In this document: piece by piece, positions 40,328-49,228 of the stretch | How positions within the stretch are numbered: position 1 is the first letter of the stretch | How the letters are laid out: every line of letters begins with the position of its first letter | Origin: Chloroflexota bacterium | GTDB lineage: Bacteria; Chloroflexota; Anaerolineae; 4572-78; J111 | NCBI GenBank assembly: GCA_016860845.1 | Contig: BOKF01000014.1 | Location: 62,001-126,000, forward strand | Direction: 5' to 3' | DNA: 64,000 nucleotides | The notes under the pieces: generated by a model | The model's input: the letters and a program-made list of their open reading frames with translations, nothing else | Told to the model about the DNA's origin: nothing | Databases searched by the model: none | Made by a program: the position numbers and the translations under genes

Positions 40328-41115
40328 ATTGGCGGGGAGGTTGGGCGCTCATTCACAGTACGTGGCTGTCATGGTTGCAGTATCGCAGCTTTTTCTTCTT
40401 GTTGGCCTTTATGTGGATGATCCCGCCGCTGATCTATCTCCTGGTCTGGTCAACCGCTGCTGGCGGGCAGACCATCGGCGGGTTGAGCCGGGGTGAGTTT
40501 GTAGCCTACTACCTGGCATTGATCCTGGTCAACCAACTGACCTACGCCCAAACTAACTGGACGGTCGGCGATATGATCCGGGAGGGCAAAATGAATATCC
40601 TGCTCCTGCGGCCGTTGTCGCCGTTGTTTGATGCCCTGGCCACCGAAGTGGCCGGCAAAGTGGTCTACATGATCTTTGTGATTCCTGTCGTCGTTGTCCT
40701 GGCCCTGCTCTTGCAGCCGGAGTATCACCTGACCTGGGGCAACAGCCTGGCCTTTATTCCGGCCTTAGTCCTGGCCTGGGCGCTCCGCTTTTTTTGGGGC
40801 TACTGGCTGGCTTTGTTGGCCTTCTGGTCTACGCGGGCCGATGGACTGCTGGCCGTGCAGGATGCGCTTATTTTTCTGCTGGCGGGACAGGTCGCCCCGA
40901 TTCTGCTGCTGCCCGGCTTGATGCGGCAGGCAGCCACCGTGTTGCCTTTTCGTTACATGATCGGCTTCCCGGTCGAGGTGCTGACCGGCCAGTTAGACAT
41001 CACGCAGTTGTGGCTGGGCTTTGCCCTCCAGGCGGCCTGGCTGGTCATGACCCTAGTTCTGTTTCGAACGATCTGGCGGGCCGGGGTCAAACGTTACGCG
41101 GCGATTGGAGGCTGA
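40324..41115 (+). CDS. ABC-2 family permease (first subunit)
   Basis: This 263-residue protein has six membrane helices and the layout of the PF06182 ABC-2 family, with an N-terminal cytoplasmic WLSWLQYRSFFFLLAFMWM and an inter-helix GDMIREGKMNILLLRPLSP, a region typical of this family ('G-x-L-D-x-x-L-L-R-P'). It forms a heterodimeric channel with the next permease. The genes are coupled by a four-base overlap with the ATPase. Confidence 0.88.
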   Translation: MNWRGGWALIHSTWLSWLQYRSFFFLLAFMWMIPPLIYLLVWSTAAGGQTIGGLSRGEFVAYYLALILVNQLTYAQTNWTVGDMIREGKMNILLLRPLSPLFDALATEVAGKVVYMIFVIPVVVVLALLLQPEYHLTWGNSLAFIPALVLAWALRFFWGYWLALLAFWSTRADGLLAVQDALIFLLAGQVAPILLLPGLMRQAATVLPFRYMIGFPVEVLTGQLDITQLWLGFALQAAWLVMTLVLFRTIWRAGVKRYAAIGG

Positions 41116-41117
41116 AG

Positions 41118-41909
41118 ATGACCTATCTAAGACTGGTGCGCCTCTTTGCCGGAGCTTCTATCCAAAACGAGCTGGCCTACTCTGCCAACTTCTGGCTCAG
41201 TCTGTTACATTCGCTGCTGAACCTGGCCACCGGCGTGCTGGGGCTGGTGGTGATATTTGGGCAGGTAGAGACAGTCCACGGCTGGGATTTTGCCTCTACC
41301 CTGGCCCTGCTGGGGGTCTACCTGAGTCTCAACGCCCTGCGTGGGCTGGTACTGGGGCCGAGCCTGGAGGCGCTGGCCGGAATGGATGGTGAGGTCTGGA
41401 GCGGCCGGCTCGACTTCACCCTGCTGCGCCCGGTAGACATCCAATTCCTGGCCAGCCTGCGCTACTGGCGGCCGCTGGCCCTGGTGGACCTGGCCCTGGG
41501 GATGGTCGTGCTCGGCCTGGCCCTGCGCCAATTGGGGCTGACCCTGACCCTGGTGCAACTGCTTACCTTTGGTCTCACTCTGCTGGCAGCCGTGGCCATC
41601 CTCTACGCCATCCTGCTGGCTTTCACCGGCCTGGTTTTTTGGAGTCCCGGTTTTTTGTTCACCTGGGTTTTCGATGCTTTCTTCCAGATGGCCCGTTATC
41701 CGGTCGGTCTGTATCCCGGCTGGCTGCGGCTCATACTAACCTGGATCATCCCGGTTGGGCTGATGACCACCGTTCCGGCGCAAGCTCTAACCGGCGCGCT
41801 CTCCGGGCAGATGTTATTTGGCAGTCTAGCCCTGGCCGGGGTGTTACTGTGCGGGGCGTCGGCCCTGTTCCGCTTCGGGCTGCGGCGCTATAGCAGCGCC
41901 TCGAGTTGA
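41118..41909 (+). CDS. ABC-2 family permease (second subunit)
   Basis: This 263-residue permease is the partner of the one before it and has six membrane helices. The family box appears as GEVWSGRLDFTLLRPVDIQF. ATG 41118 is chosen two bases after the previous stop; a longer frame upstream lies wholly within the other permease gene and is not coding. ATPase and both permeases make a complete exporter. Nothing nearby indicates the substrate. Confidence 0.88.
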   Translation: MTYLRLVRLFAGASIQNELAYSANFWLSLLHSLLNLATGVLGLVVIFGQVETVHGWDFASTLALLGVYLSLNALRGLVLGPSLEALAGMDGEVWSGRLDFTLLRPVDIQFLASLRYWRPLALVDLALGMVVLGLALRQLGLTLTLVQLLTFGLTLLAAVAILYAILLAFTGLVFWSPGFLFTWVFDAFFQMARYPVGLYPGWLRLILTWIIPVGLMTTVPAQALTGALSGQMLFGSLALAGVLLCGASALFRFGLRRYSSASS

Positions 41910-41933
41910 AAAGAGTCTAAACTGAGCTTATAA

Positions 41934-44474
41934 CTACCCGGAGAACTTTGAGGCGAATAGGGTTTTCCTCCACCTCCAGCCCAGCCAAACCAACAAACCT
42001 AACAGGGTTATCCCGCTGACGGCCACACCCACCTTCCAAATTACCGGATCAAAAACAAACTGAACCGTGTGCTGTCCGGCCGGGACGTAAACTGCGCGGA
42101 AGGCGTAATTGGCCCGCCAGATGGGCGTGGGTTGGGAGTCAAGGGTGGCCTGCCAGCCAGGGTAGTAGGCATCGGCCAAGACCAGGTAGCCGGGTTGATC
42201 GGTTTCGACGGCGAGGGTGACGGTGTGGAGGCCATAGTTAAGGATGGAGAGGGCGGCGCTAGGTTGAGGCAGGGGGGCAGGGGAGCGAGGGGGCAGGGGA
42301 ACAGCCGGATCTTCTTCTAGAATGACAGTGGTGGCAGGGTTGAAGTGGTCGGTGCGGAGGGCCTGCCAGGCGGCGTCGTGGTTGGGGACGAGGGTGGCCT
42401 GGCTGACAAACAGGGCGCGGGCCAGGGCGTCCTGATTGAGGTAAATGTTGACGTCCGGGTCGCCGTCGAAGACTGGAACGATGGCGCCATCGGCGGGCGC
42501 GCCGGCTTTACCGGCGATGATGTATTTGACCCCCAAAAAGTTGTACCGGCCGGTTCGGCGCGGGGGCGCACCTTCCCAATAAAGCGTGGTATCGGCTAAG
42601 GTGAGGGGATTATACAGGCCCCAGACATCGTACAGGCCGTGGAGCAGAGCGGTATTGGGCTGCCAGGCATGCCACACATCGGTGGTCACTTCGAGGCGGT
42701 ATAAACTGGGGTCACTCCGCAGAAAGGCCAGGGCCGCCGGGTGATCAAACCCTTTAACCGGGCTGGTGTGGCCGATATCTACGTTGTAACCCAGGGTAAA
42801 CAAATCCAGGGCGATCAAGGCGACAGCCGCGAACCCGGCCTGTTTTTCGCGTAACCAACGATTATAAATTAAATAAAGGACAACCAGGGCCGCCATAACA
42901 AAAAAGGCGAATGTGGTTACGCCTGTCACCGCGCCAGCGGCTCGGTTGAAAATGGCCGGATTGCGGTCCTGGGTGATGAGCAAAGCGAAGTAGCTGAGCG
43001 GGGCAGCGACAACGATCAAACTGCCCAGGCTCCAGGCCAGGATTTTGAGCAGTTTGCCCAGGCCCATCCGGGTGGCTTCGCCGAGAGGCTGCAAGAGGGT
43101 ATTTAACCCAAACGCCGCCAGCGCCGCCAGGCTGAAGTCCAACAAGAGGATGAAGCGAGCCGGAGCGCGGAGCTGGTCAAAGCCGGGCAGGGTAGCGTAA
43201 AGCCAGCCGTGCAGCAATGTATAGCCGCCCATGGCCAATAATAAGGCAATCAAACCCAGGCCGATAAAGAAACCTTTCAGGCGGCCTGGATAAAAGAGAG
43301 CGCCAATCAAGGCCAACAACAGGGTTATGATGCCAATGTAACCCGTCTCAACCCGCGCCCATGGGCCCCAATGCAGGGCCGGGTCGCGGCCAAAGTAATT
43401 AGGGATAAGCAGGCCGATCAATTGCGCCGGGTGGAGCGAATACTGGGCCGCTTCGGCATACGGGAGTTCGGCGCGGGGAGTGTAGCGGCTGAACTCGTAA
43501 GCCGGAAAGAGGAGCAGGGCGGAAAGGCCGATGGTGACGAGAAGGGTCAGGAGGAGGGAGGATAGGGGATAGAGGATAGAAGATAGAAAATGGAAAATGG
43601 AGGATGGAGGATAGAGGATGGAGGATGGAGGATGGGCTGTGGATTTTGTTGGCTTTGTCGAGGTTTGGGCTTCAGTTGTTTTATCTCCCCTGTACCCAAT
43701 CCAAAATCGTAAATCGTAAATCGTAAATCGTAGATGCCAGAGGGCGTACAGGCCCAGGGTGAGCAGGATGAAGAGGGTAATCTGAATGTGTCCGGCCAGG
43801 GTGGCGATGGCCAGCACAGCGCCGCTGGCGGCAGCCAAACCGAGGCTTTTCTGGTGCAGGCTGCGGTGAAAGAACAGAAAGATAAGCGGCAGCCAGGCGG
43901 CCACGGCGATCATATTTAAGTTGCCAAAATGAACGATAAAAAGATCGCTGAACTCAAAGGCCAAAGCCCCGGCAAAGGCGGCGAGAGGGGAGAGGGGGAG
44001 GGCGTGATGCGTGAAGCGTGAAGCGTTTTGGAGAGGGGATGTTTCGGCGGCCTCTGGTGCAAGCAGCCGCAGGCACACGTACATCGTCGCCCCGGCCAGC
44101 CAGAAGTGAAATATAGCCAGGTATTCCAGCCATTCGTAAGTTAAATGGGGAACGAGCAAAAAAACCAGCAGGTTGACCGGGTAAAAAAGGCCGGACTGGA
44201 TGTCGGCAGCAAAAGGCGTGCCACTGTAAAGGTGCGGGTTCCAGAGGGGAATAATCCCCTGGCGCAGGGATTGAGCGGCAAAGGTATAGTTGGGATAGAG
44301 AAAAGGGGCCAGGTCGCCGCCGCCGGCTGGCTGCCAGGTGGCCGGGGTGAACAATATCTGCCAGAAAAAGCCAATGGTAGCCAGGGCCAGCAGCAGCGCG
44401 GCTACAATAAATTCGGGCAAGAACGAACGATACTGGCTGGAGAATTGAGAGTAACCGTTGAATACGGAGTTCAT
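41934..44474 (-). CDS. YfhO-family large membrane protein
   Basis: This 846-residue protein has about 13 membrane helices followed by a C-terminal soluble domain of about 250 residues and a final helix, the YfhO layout. N-terminal GDLAPFLYPNYTFAAQSLRQG and IPLWNPHLYSGTPF are typical and recall lipid-linked sugar transferases. In the C-domain, YYPGWQATLD and VYVPAGQHTVQFVF are YfhO marks. Family members glycosylate teichoic acids or other surface polymers. Residues about 247-309 and 149-158 are encoded by word-repeat insertions (SSILYPPSSIFHFLSS, ASRFTHHA) and are not family-like. Confidence 0.8.
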   Translation of the reverse strand: MNSVFNGYSQFSSQYRSFLPEFIVAALLLALATIGFFWQILFTPATWQPAGGGDLAPFLYPNYTFAAQSLRQGIIPLWNPHLYSGTPFAADIQSGLFYPVNLLVFLLVPHLTYEWLEYLAIFHFWLAGATMYVCLRLLAPEAAETSPLQNASRFTHHALPLSPLAAFAGALAFEFSDLFIVHFGNLNMIAVAAWLPLIFLFFHRSLHQKSLGLAAASGAVLAIATLAGHIQITLFILLTLGLYALWHLRFTIYDLRFWIGYRGDKTTEAQTSTKPTKSTAHPPSSILYPPSSIFHFLSSILYPLSSLLLTLLVTIGLSALLLFPAYEFSRYTPRAELPYAEAAQYSLHPAQLIGLLIPNYFGRDPALHWGPWARVETGYIGIITLLLALIGALFYPGRLKGFFIGLGLIALLLAMGGYTLLHGWLYATLPGFDQLRAPARFILLLDFSLAALAAFGLNTLLQPLGEATRMGLGKLLKILAWSLGSLIVVAAPLSYFALLITQDRNPAIFNRAAGAVTGVTTFAFFVMAALVVLYLIYNRWLREKQAGFAAVALIALDLFTLGYNVDIGHTSPVKGFDHPAALAFLRSDPSLYRLEVTTDVWHAWQPNTALLHGLYDVWGLYNPLTLADTTLYWEGAPPRRTGRYNFLGVKYIIAGKAGAPADGAIVPVFDGDPDVNIYLNQDALARALFVSQATLVPNHDAAWQALRTDHFNPATTVILEEDPAVPLPPRSPAPLPQPSAALSILNYGLHTVTLAVETDQPGYLVLADAYYPGWQATLDSQPTPIWRANYAFRAVYVPAGQHTVQFVFDPVIWKVGVAVSGITLLGLLVWLGWRWRKTLFASKFSG
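43550..43735. repeat. Word-repeat block inside the yfhO-like gene
   Basis: GATAGAGGATAGAAGATAG and GGAGGATGGAGGATAGAGG words run over about 80 bases, and CGTAAATCGTAAATCGTAAA words lie at 43707-43731. The frame stays open and gives Ser/Pro/Ile/Leu-rich peptide between membrane segments. The same peptide word (PSSIFH, LSS) appears in the P-type ATPase at 57010-57112. Confidence 0.75.
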
Positions 44475-44507
44475 TGATTCTTAATAAAATGGCAACAGTA
44501 TGCGCTA

Positions 44508-44614
44508 ATGTCATTCTGAACGGAGCAAAGCGGAGTGAAGAATCTCCAAGAGGGTTTCGCTTGGGGCCAAGTATCGCCGGATTCTTCGCTCCCTCCGGTC
44601 GCTCAGAATGACAT
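44508..44614. repeat. Foldback element bounded by ATGTCATTCTGA
   Basis: The left end ATGTCATTCTGA and right end TCAGAATGACAT are perfect inverted repeats of 12 bases, with further inner pairing of GAAGAATCTC-like and GGATTCTTCGCT words. The element fills the 172-base gap between two genes. A relative with the same ends lies at 47887-47996. Confidence 0.7.
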
Positions 44615-44646
44615 ATGCCAACCTTCCAGCCTACCAATCTTCCCTA

Positions 44647-45642
44647 TTATCCTCCAAACGCGCGCCCCGTCCGAATTCGCTCATTGAGCTTGGCTTCAAT
44701 GGTGTAGGGATCGCCGGCCAGGACTTCGATCTGACTCCCGGAGCTTTGGATCGCCTGCTGGTCGGCGGGGCTGATGCCTTCGCCGATAATTGTCACCTGG
44801 CGGGCTTGTTTGGCCTCGGCCACGCTAAACCCAACGGTTGGGGAGAAGGTCAGGATGTAGTTGGCTGCCAGCAGTAAGTTGGTTTGCCGTCCCCGGCTGC
44901 CAGCGGGACCCAAGAGTAGATAGTAGTTAATGCTCTTGGTCGTCGTGGCTGGTTGGGGTGGAATTTGGGGTTGTGGCGGTGGTGGCGGAGGCGGCGGTGG
45001 TGGCACGGGAGGAGAGGGTGGTTGGGCCGGCTTTGGCGGAGCTGGAGGCGTCGGGGGTGGGGGGGGCGGTGGCGAGGGCGTGGTTGATACCGGTGTTGCG
45101 CCGGTAGAAGCCCCTTGGGCTTGTTTGCGGGTGCGTTGGAAAACCAGATAAAAGGAATGATGGCCCAGCGTGTTAAGCAGCCGGCCATCGGGCAGCGGCT
45201 CGTCGGGGTGGGCGGTGTGCAGGTTTTCGACCCGGTCGCTTTTCTCATTGGCATCCCGGCCAAGCCCTTTGACCCAAACACTGGCTTTTTGCCCAAAATG
45301 GATGGCGATATCGCCGGCTGTTTCGTTATCGGGTTTGTCCAGTGGAACGGGATCGGCGCGCTCGTTGGGCCGCCGCCCCTCCCATGTCCAGCCGGCCCAG
45401 GCGATTGGATTCCTGAGGCGTTTGCCCTGCTCATCCAAAGCCTCGATGTAAATATTATGCTTGCTTACATTTTCATCGGGCAGCAGGTGATGCACCCCAA
45501 CCAGCCGCCAATAGGTTTCCCCCTCGGCTGCATCGGCTTTAACCACCCGGACCCCATATTTGGCTTCTGGAGTGAGCGGCTCGCTGCTTTTTTGGGCATT
45601 TTCGACAAAGCGTTCATTATAGCGTTGATGAATCAGGGGCAT
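44647..45642 (-). CDS. Two-domain protein with long polyproline linker, function unknown
   Basis: This 331-residue protein is not recognised. ATG 45640-45642 with TTAGGAG upstream is chosen; the longer frame upstream crosses a repeat. The N-terminal domain (1-165) is beta-rich, with YWRLVGVHHLLPDENV and GWTWEGRRPNE. A linker of about 55 residues is almost only Pro, Thr and Ser, with runs of ten or more Pro. The C-terminal 95 residues form a small alpha/beta domain (KSINYYLLLGP, ARQVTIIGEG). There is no signal peptide. N-terminal domains of this sort occur with carbohydrate or cell-wall proteins, but that is a guess. Confidence 0.6.
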   Translation of the reverse strand: MPLIHQRYNERFVENAQKSSEPLTPEAKYGVRVVKADAAEGETYWRLVGVHHLLPDENVSKHNIYIEALDEQGKRLRNPIAWAGWTWEGRRPNERADPVPLDKPDNETAGDIAIHFGQKASVWVKGLGRDANEKSDRVENLHTAHPDEPLPDGRLLNTLGHHSFYLVFQRTRKQAQGASTGATPVSTTPSPPPPPPPTPPAPPKPAQPPSPPVPPPPPPPPPPQPQIPPQPATTTKSINYYLLLGPAGSRGRQTNLLLAANYILTFSPTVGFSVAEAKQARQVTIIGEGISPADQQAIQSSGSQIEVLAGDPYTIEAKLNERIRTGRAFGG

Positions 45643-45664
45643 AGTTCGACTCCTAAGAAAATAG

Positions 45665-45725
45665 CCCTCACCCCCACCCCCTCTCCCACTGGGAGAGGGA
45701 AGTCGCGCCAGCGACGGGGTGAGGG
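45665..45725. repeat. Nested CCCTCACCCC / GGGGTGAGGG inverted repeat
   Basis: CCCTCACCCC (45665-45674) pairs with GGGGTGAGGG (45716-45725), and inside it CCTCTCCC pairs with GGGAGAGG. On the plus strand TTTTT follows at 45728. For the minus-strand genes it lies in the 192-base gap before the polyproline gene and could act as a leader hairpin. Confidence 0.6.
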
Positions 45726-45834
45726 CTTTTTCGTCGCTGGTGGCTGGATGGCATGTCACAGGCTTGTGAACATTCCTTTATTTGGATAAATCTGTTCATA
45801 GCATGGCGATTAGAAATCGGCGACCGATGCCGGG

Positions 45835-46551
45835 TCACTCCTTCACTTCCTCCCACTTGCCTCCCAAAAGCTGGGTTAGCTTTTGGCGTTGAGTGGCCGA
45901 AATGGCCCGGTTCTTCTCCTGCTCGCGCAAATAGGTTTTTAGCTCATTGGTGCGCATCACCGGGATGTCAGAGTTGTTGACGCTGAGTTCGACATTTTTG
46001 TGAGTGAAGATAATCAGCGGCTTCAACTCCGGTATTTCCTCTTCCGCCAGGTTTTTACGCAAGAATTTCTCCAGCTTGTCCAGGCGATTTTCAGCTTCGG
46101 CGGGGGGAGAACCTAAGCCCTCGTCGGCAAAGAAGCGGAAGAACCGGTTCCAGGTAAATTTGCGAGAATAGCGCCGCCCATTGACGATAATCTGGCCGTC
46201 CTGATTTTTGACCACGACCGCATACAAGCGGCTGGGGGTGAGCAGTACGTGCGGCACTGGGGCCGTGTAATTAAACAGGACAAAATCGTTGCCAAATTTT
46301 TTAAGAGTCGTGGCCAGCACCTGGTCGGCCCGTGGTTCGCGCACCCAACGATTGACCAGATGGGAGCTGAGGGTGGCAAAAACGAAGCCCAGGGCCAATA
46401 GAATCAAGGTCGGCTGAAAATACTGCGGCTGGCTCATGCTCATAAAATTGGTGATGAGGCCGCCGATAAGGAAGAGCATGGTCAGGGGGGCAATGCGCCT
46501 GGCCCATTTGGCCCGGCTTTGAATAATTTCGGTATTGGTATGAACCCTCAT
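45835..46551 (-). CDS. Membrane-anchored NERD-like nuclease-related protein
   Basis: This 238-residue protein has two N-terminal membrane helices (20-60) and then a NERD-like domain: REPRADQVLATTLKKFGND, the Asp/Glu region of the fold, YTAPVPHVLLTPSRLYAVVVKNQDGQ with the beta-hairpin, and a late PLIIFTH strand. NERD domains are related to nucleases but many lack proven activity. It lies four bases inside the end of fabF, so the two are coupled. A role with lipids or nucleic acids cannot be told. Confidence 0.65.
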   Translation of the reverse strand: MRVHTNTEIIQSRAKWARRIAPLTMLFLIGGLITNFMSMSQPQYFQPTLILLALGFVFATLSSHLVNRWVREPRADQVLATTLKKFGNDFVLFNYTAPVPHVLLTPSRLYAVVVKNQDGQIIVNGRRYSRKFTWNRFFRFFADEGLGSPPAEAENRLDKLEKFLRKNLAEEEIPELKPLIIFTHKNVELSVNNSDIPVMRTNELKTYLREQEKNRAISATQRQKLTQLLGGKWEEVKE

Positions 46552-47774
46552 AGATAATCCTTGTATTTGCCTAAAACCAAACAGGAGTTCTGGCCACCCA
46601 AGCCAAAAGAGTTGGACAGCGCCACTTGCACGCTGCGCTGGCGGGACTCGTTGGGCACGTAATCCAGATCGCAGGTTGGATCAGGGATTTGATAGTTAAT
46701 GGTCGGATGGATCAGCCCGGTTTCAATGGTCTTAACGCAGGCCAGGGCCTCAATCGCTCCGGCTGCGCCAAATGAGTGGCCCAGCATGCTTTTGGTCGAG
46801 CTGATCGGTATGGCATACGCCCACTCGCCAAAGAGTGACTTGATGGCGAAAGTCTCGCTGGTGTCGCCCAGCGGCGTGCCGGGACCGTGCGCATTGATGT
46901 AATCCACCTCATCGGGACTGACTCCAGCGTCGGCCAGCGCCCAGCGCATCGCCCGGATGGCCCCCCGCGAGTCCGGGTCTGGCGCGGCAATGTGATAGGT
47001 ATCAGACGAGTGCGCGCTACCCAGCACTTCGGCATAGATCCGGGCGCGGCGGGCCAGGGCATGGTCCAATCGTTCCAGAATAAACATGGCTCCCCCCTCG
47101 CCGACGACAAAGCCATCACGCCCGGCGTCGAAGGGCCGGCAGGCGCGGGCCGGGTCGTCGTTGCGGGTCGAGAGGGCGCGCATGGCGCTAAACCCGGCCA
47201 GGGTCGTTTCGACAATAGCTGCCTCGACTCCCCCGGCAATCATTACCTCGCAGCGGCCCCGCTTGATCACCTCGGCGGCCTCGGCAATCGCCATCGTCCC
47301 GGCGGCGCAGGCGGTAGCTGTGGTGTTGCTGTAGCCCTGCGCATTGAGCTTAACGCAGATGTGAAAAGTTGACAAATTGGGCAGGGCCGCTGGCAGCGAA
47401 AAGGGACTGACCTTACCCAGGCCGCGCTCCAAATAATCGCGCAGACCATCTTCGGCCTTGTCGAAGCCGCCCATCGCCGTCCCAACCAGTGCACCGCTGC
47501 GTTCGGCCAGGCTGCCGGTGAAGGGATAGGACAGCCCTGCATCCTCGACGGCCTGTACCGCTGCGGCAATGGCAAAGTGGGAGCAGCGCGCCATCCGCTT
47601 GGCTTCTTTGGCCGGGAGGTAAGCCTGCGGTGAAAAATCTTTAACCTCTCCGGCAAAGCGGGTCGGCAGGTGGGAGGCATCAAAGAGAGTAATGCCGGCA
47701 ATACCGGATACTCCTTTGACCAGGTTCTCCCAGGTTTCTGTGACCGTATGCCCCAAAGGGGTCATCGCGCCCAT
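46548..47774 (-). CDS. fabF: Beta-ketoacyl-ACP synthase II, with unresolved start
   Basis: This condensing enzyme elongates acyl-ACP in fatty-acid synthesis. The Cys-His-His triad is visible: Cys in TTATACAAGTMA, His in YINAHGPGTPLGD and His in SMLGHSFGAAG. The first ATG (47774) gives MGAMTPLG and so lacks the first strand of the fold; the codons just upstream in the same frame read SRVVITG, exactly that strand. No ATG, GTG or TTG is in frame between there and the Shine-Dalgarno AGGAG. The codon eight bases after that Shine-Dalgarno is ATC (47829-47831). The stretch between is a word repeat (CATCCC, ACATCCCAGAC). PlsX lies upstream. Confidence 0.9.
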   Translation of the reverse strand: MGAMTPLGHTVTETWENLVKGVSGIAGITLFDASHLPTRFAGEVKDFSPQAYLPAKEAKRMARCSHFAIAAAVQAVEDAGLSYPFTGSLAERSGALVGTAMGGFDKAEDGLRDYLERGLGKVSPFSLPAALPNLSTFHICVKLNAQGYSNTTATACAAGTMAIAEAAEVIKRGRCEVMIAGGVEAAIVETTLAGFSAMRALSTRNDDPARACRPFDAGRDGFVVGEGGAMFILERLDHALARRARIYAEVLGSAHSSDTYHIAAPDPDSRGAIRAMRWALADAGVSPDEVDYINAHGPGTPLGDTSETFAIKSLFGEWAYAIPISSTKSMLGHSFGAAGAIEALACVKTIETGLIHPTINYQIPDPTCDLDYVPNESRQRSVQVALSNSFGLGGQNSCLVLGKYKDYL

Positions 47775-47886
47775 ACCGGTGATGACGACGCGGGATGTGG
47801 GAGGTGGAGTCTGGGATGTTGGATATGGGATGTTATTTCTCCTGCGTTTCCGTAAGTCGGCGAATCTGTAAAGAAGTTGGCTTCTT

Positions 47887-47996
47887 ATGTCATTCCGAGT
47901 GGAGCGTAGCGGAACGAGGAATCCCTTAAATCTACACTAAAGCGTAGCTTCCCAGGGATTTCTCGCTCCCGCGTAGCGGATCGCTCGAAATGACAT
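47887..47996. repeat. Foldback element bounded by ATGTCATTCCGAG
   Basis: Ends ATGTCATTCCGAG and CTCGAAATGACAT are near-perfect inverted repeats, and inner GGAATCCC/GGGATTTC words also pair. It is a relative of the element at 44508-44614 and lies between plsX and fabF. Confidence 0.7.
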
Positions 47997-48029
47997 GTTC
48001 TGAGTTTAATTCCGATGATATCTAATATT

Positions 48030-49076
48030 TTAATCCGCTTCACTGACTCGTTGAGCCATTGCTTCGTTGCCCCTTTGACTCTTCGCTTCGTTCAGCCCCT
48101 GCTCAATTACACCGACGATATTTTTTTCAGCCGCTTGTTTGGCTACGCGGATGGCGTTACGGATGGCATAAGCGTCGGAGCGGCCGTGGGCAATGATGAC
48201 CACCCCGTTAACCCCCAGCAGCGGCCCGCCGCCATATTCGCGGTAATCCAGCTTGGCTTTCAAGGCACGGAAGGCCGGTCGAGCCAGCAGGGCGCCGGCT
48301 GCAGCCAGGGGCCGCGCTTTGATTTCACGTTCCAGCGCCTTGACAATCATCGAAGCCACGCCTTCAGCTCCTTTGATAAAAATGTTGCCGGTGAAGCCGT
48401 CGGTCACTACGACGTCGGCCAGGCCCGCCGGAATATCTTTGCCCTCGACATTGCCGACGAAGTTGAGCTGGCTGGCTTTCAGCAGGGGCGTGACTTCTTG
48501 CACGAGCATGTTGCCCTTGTCTTCCTCCTCGCCTGTGGACAGCAGCCCGACCCGCGGGTTGGGCATGTTCAACACCTGGCTGGCGTAGTGATGGCCCATC
48601 AGCGCAAATTGCAGCAGAAACTCCGGGCGCGCATCAGTATTAGCGCCCACATCCAGCAAAAAGCAGTAGCCCTGGGGCGACTCATTGGGGAAGATCACGC
48701 TCAGGGCGGGGCGCTTAATGCCTTTAATCCGGCCCAGGCCAAATAATGCCGCCGCCAAGACGCCCCCGGAATTGCCGGCGCTGACAAAGGCGTCACTGGC
48801 TCCCGTTTTCAGCAGCTCTATCGCCACCACCATCGAGGCATCCTTTTTGTTTTTTACCGCCGTCGCCGGGTGCTCATGCATTTCGACGACTTCGCTGGCG
48901 GGGATGATCGGCAAATTCAGGCCGGCAGTCTGGTGTTTAGCCAGTTCGGCCTGGATGGCCTGGGGCTGGCCGACCAGTTGGACGGTCAGCTTGAAATCTC
49001 GCGCCGCCCAGACCGCAGCATGGACTGCCGCCGTCGGGGCGTGGTCGCCGCCCATAGCATCCAGAGCTATTTTCAT
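48030..49076 (-). CDS. plsX: Phosphate acyltransferase PlsX
   Basis: This 348-residue enzyme makes acyl-phosphate from acyl-ACP for phospholipid synthesis. Marks are MKIALDAMGGDHAP at the start, SAGNSGGVLAAALFGLGRI, LLDVGANTD, and VVTDGFTGNIFIKGAEG. The first 330 residues are full PlsX; the last 15 (SQRGNEAMAQRVSEAD) come from a word-like extension and are not typical. Shine-Dalgarno GGGAGA precedes the ATG. fabF follows, after a foldback element; together they form part of a lipid-synthesis cluster. Confidence 0.96.
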   Translation of the reverse strand: MKIALDAMGGDHAPTAAVHAAVWAARDFKLTVQLVGQPQAIQAELAKHQTAGLNLPIIPASEVVEMHEHPATAVKNKKDASMVVAIELLKTGASDAFVSAGNSGGVLAAALFGLGRIKGIKRPALSVIFPNESPQGYCFLLDVGANTDARPEFLLQFALMGHHYASQVLNMPNPRVGLLSTGEEEDKGNMLVQEVTPLLKASQLNFVGNVEGKDIPAGLADVVVTDGFTGNIFIKGAEGVASMIVKALEREIKARPLAAAGALLARPAFRALKAKLDYREYGGGPLLGVNGVVIIAHGRSDAYAIRNAIRVAKQAAEKNIVGVIEQGLNEAKSQRGNEAMAQRVSEAD

Positions 49077-49228
49077 GTAGTTCTCCCAGGAAGAGTGGGC
49101 GGATTATAGCATATTGGGAATGACTGGGCAATCGGGTGTTAAGGGGAAAGAGGACTCGTTTGGTAAATCAGAATTCGTGGGGCTTGAAGCTGATGTATGA
49201 TGACCCTCATAACGTATCAGGCATCATG

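Noticed and set aside
45665..45725. CRISPR-like repeat
   Set aside because: It is one nested palindrome with no regular spacers.
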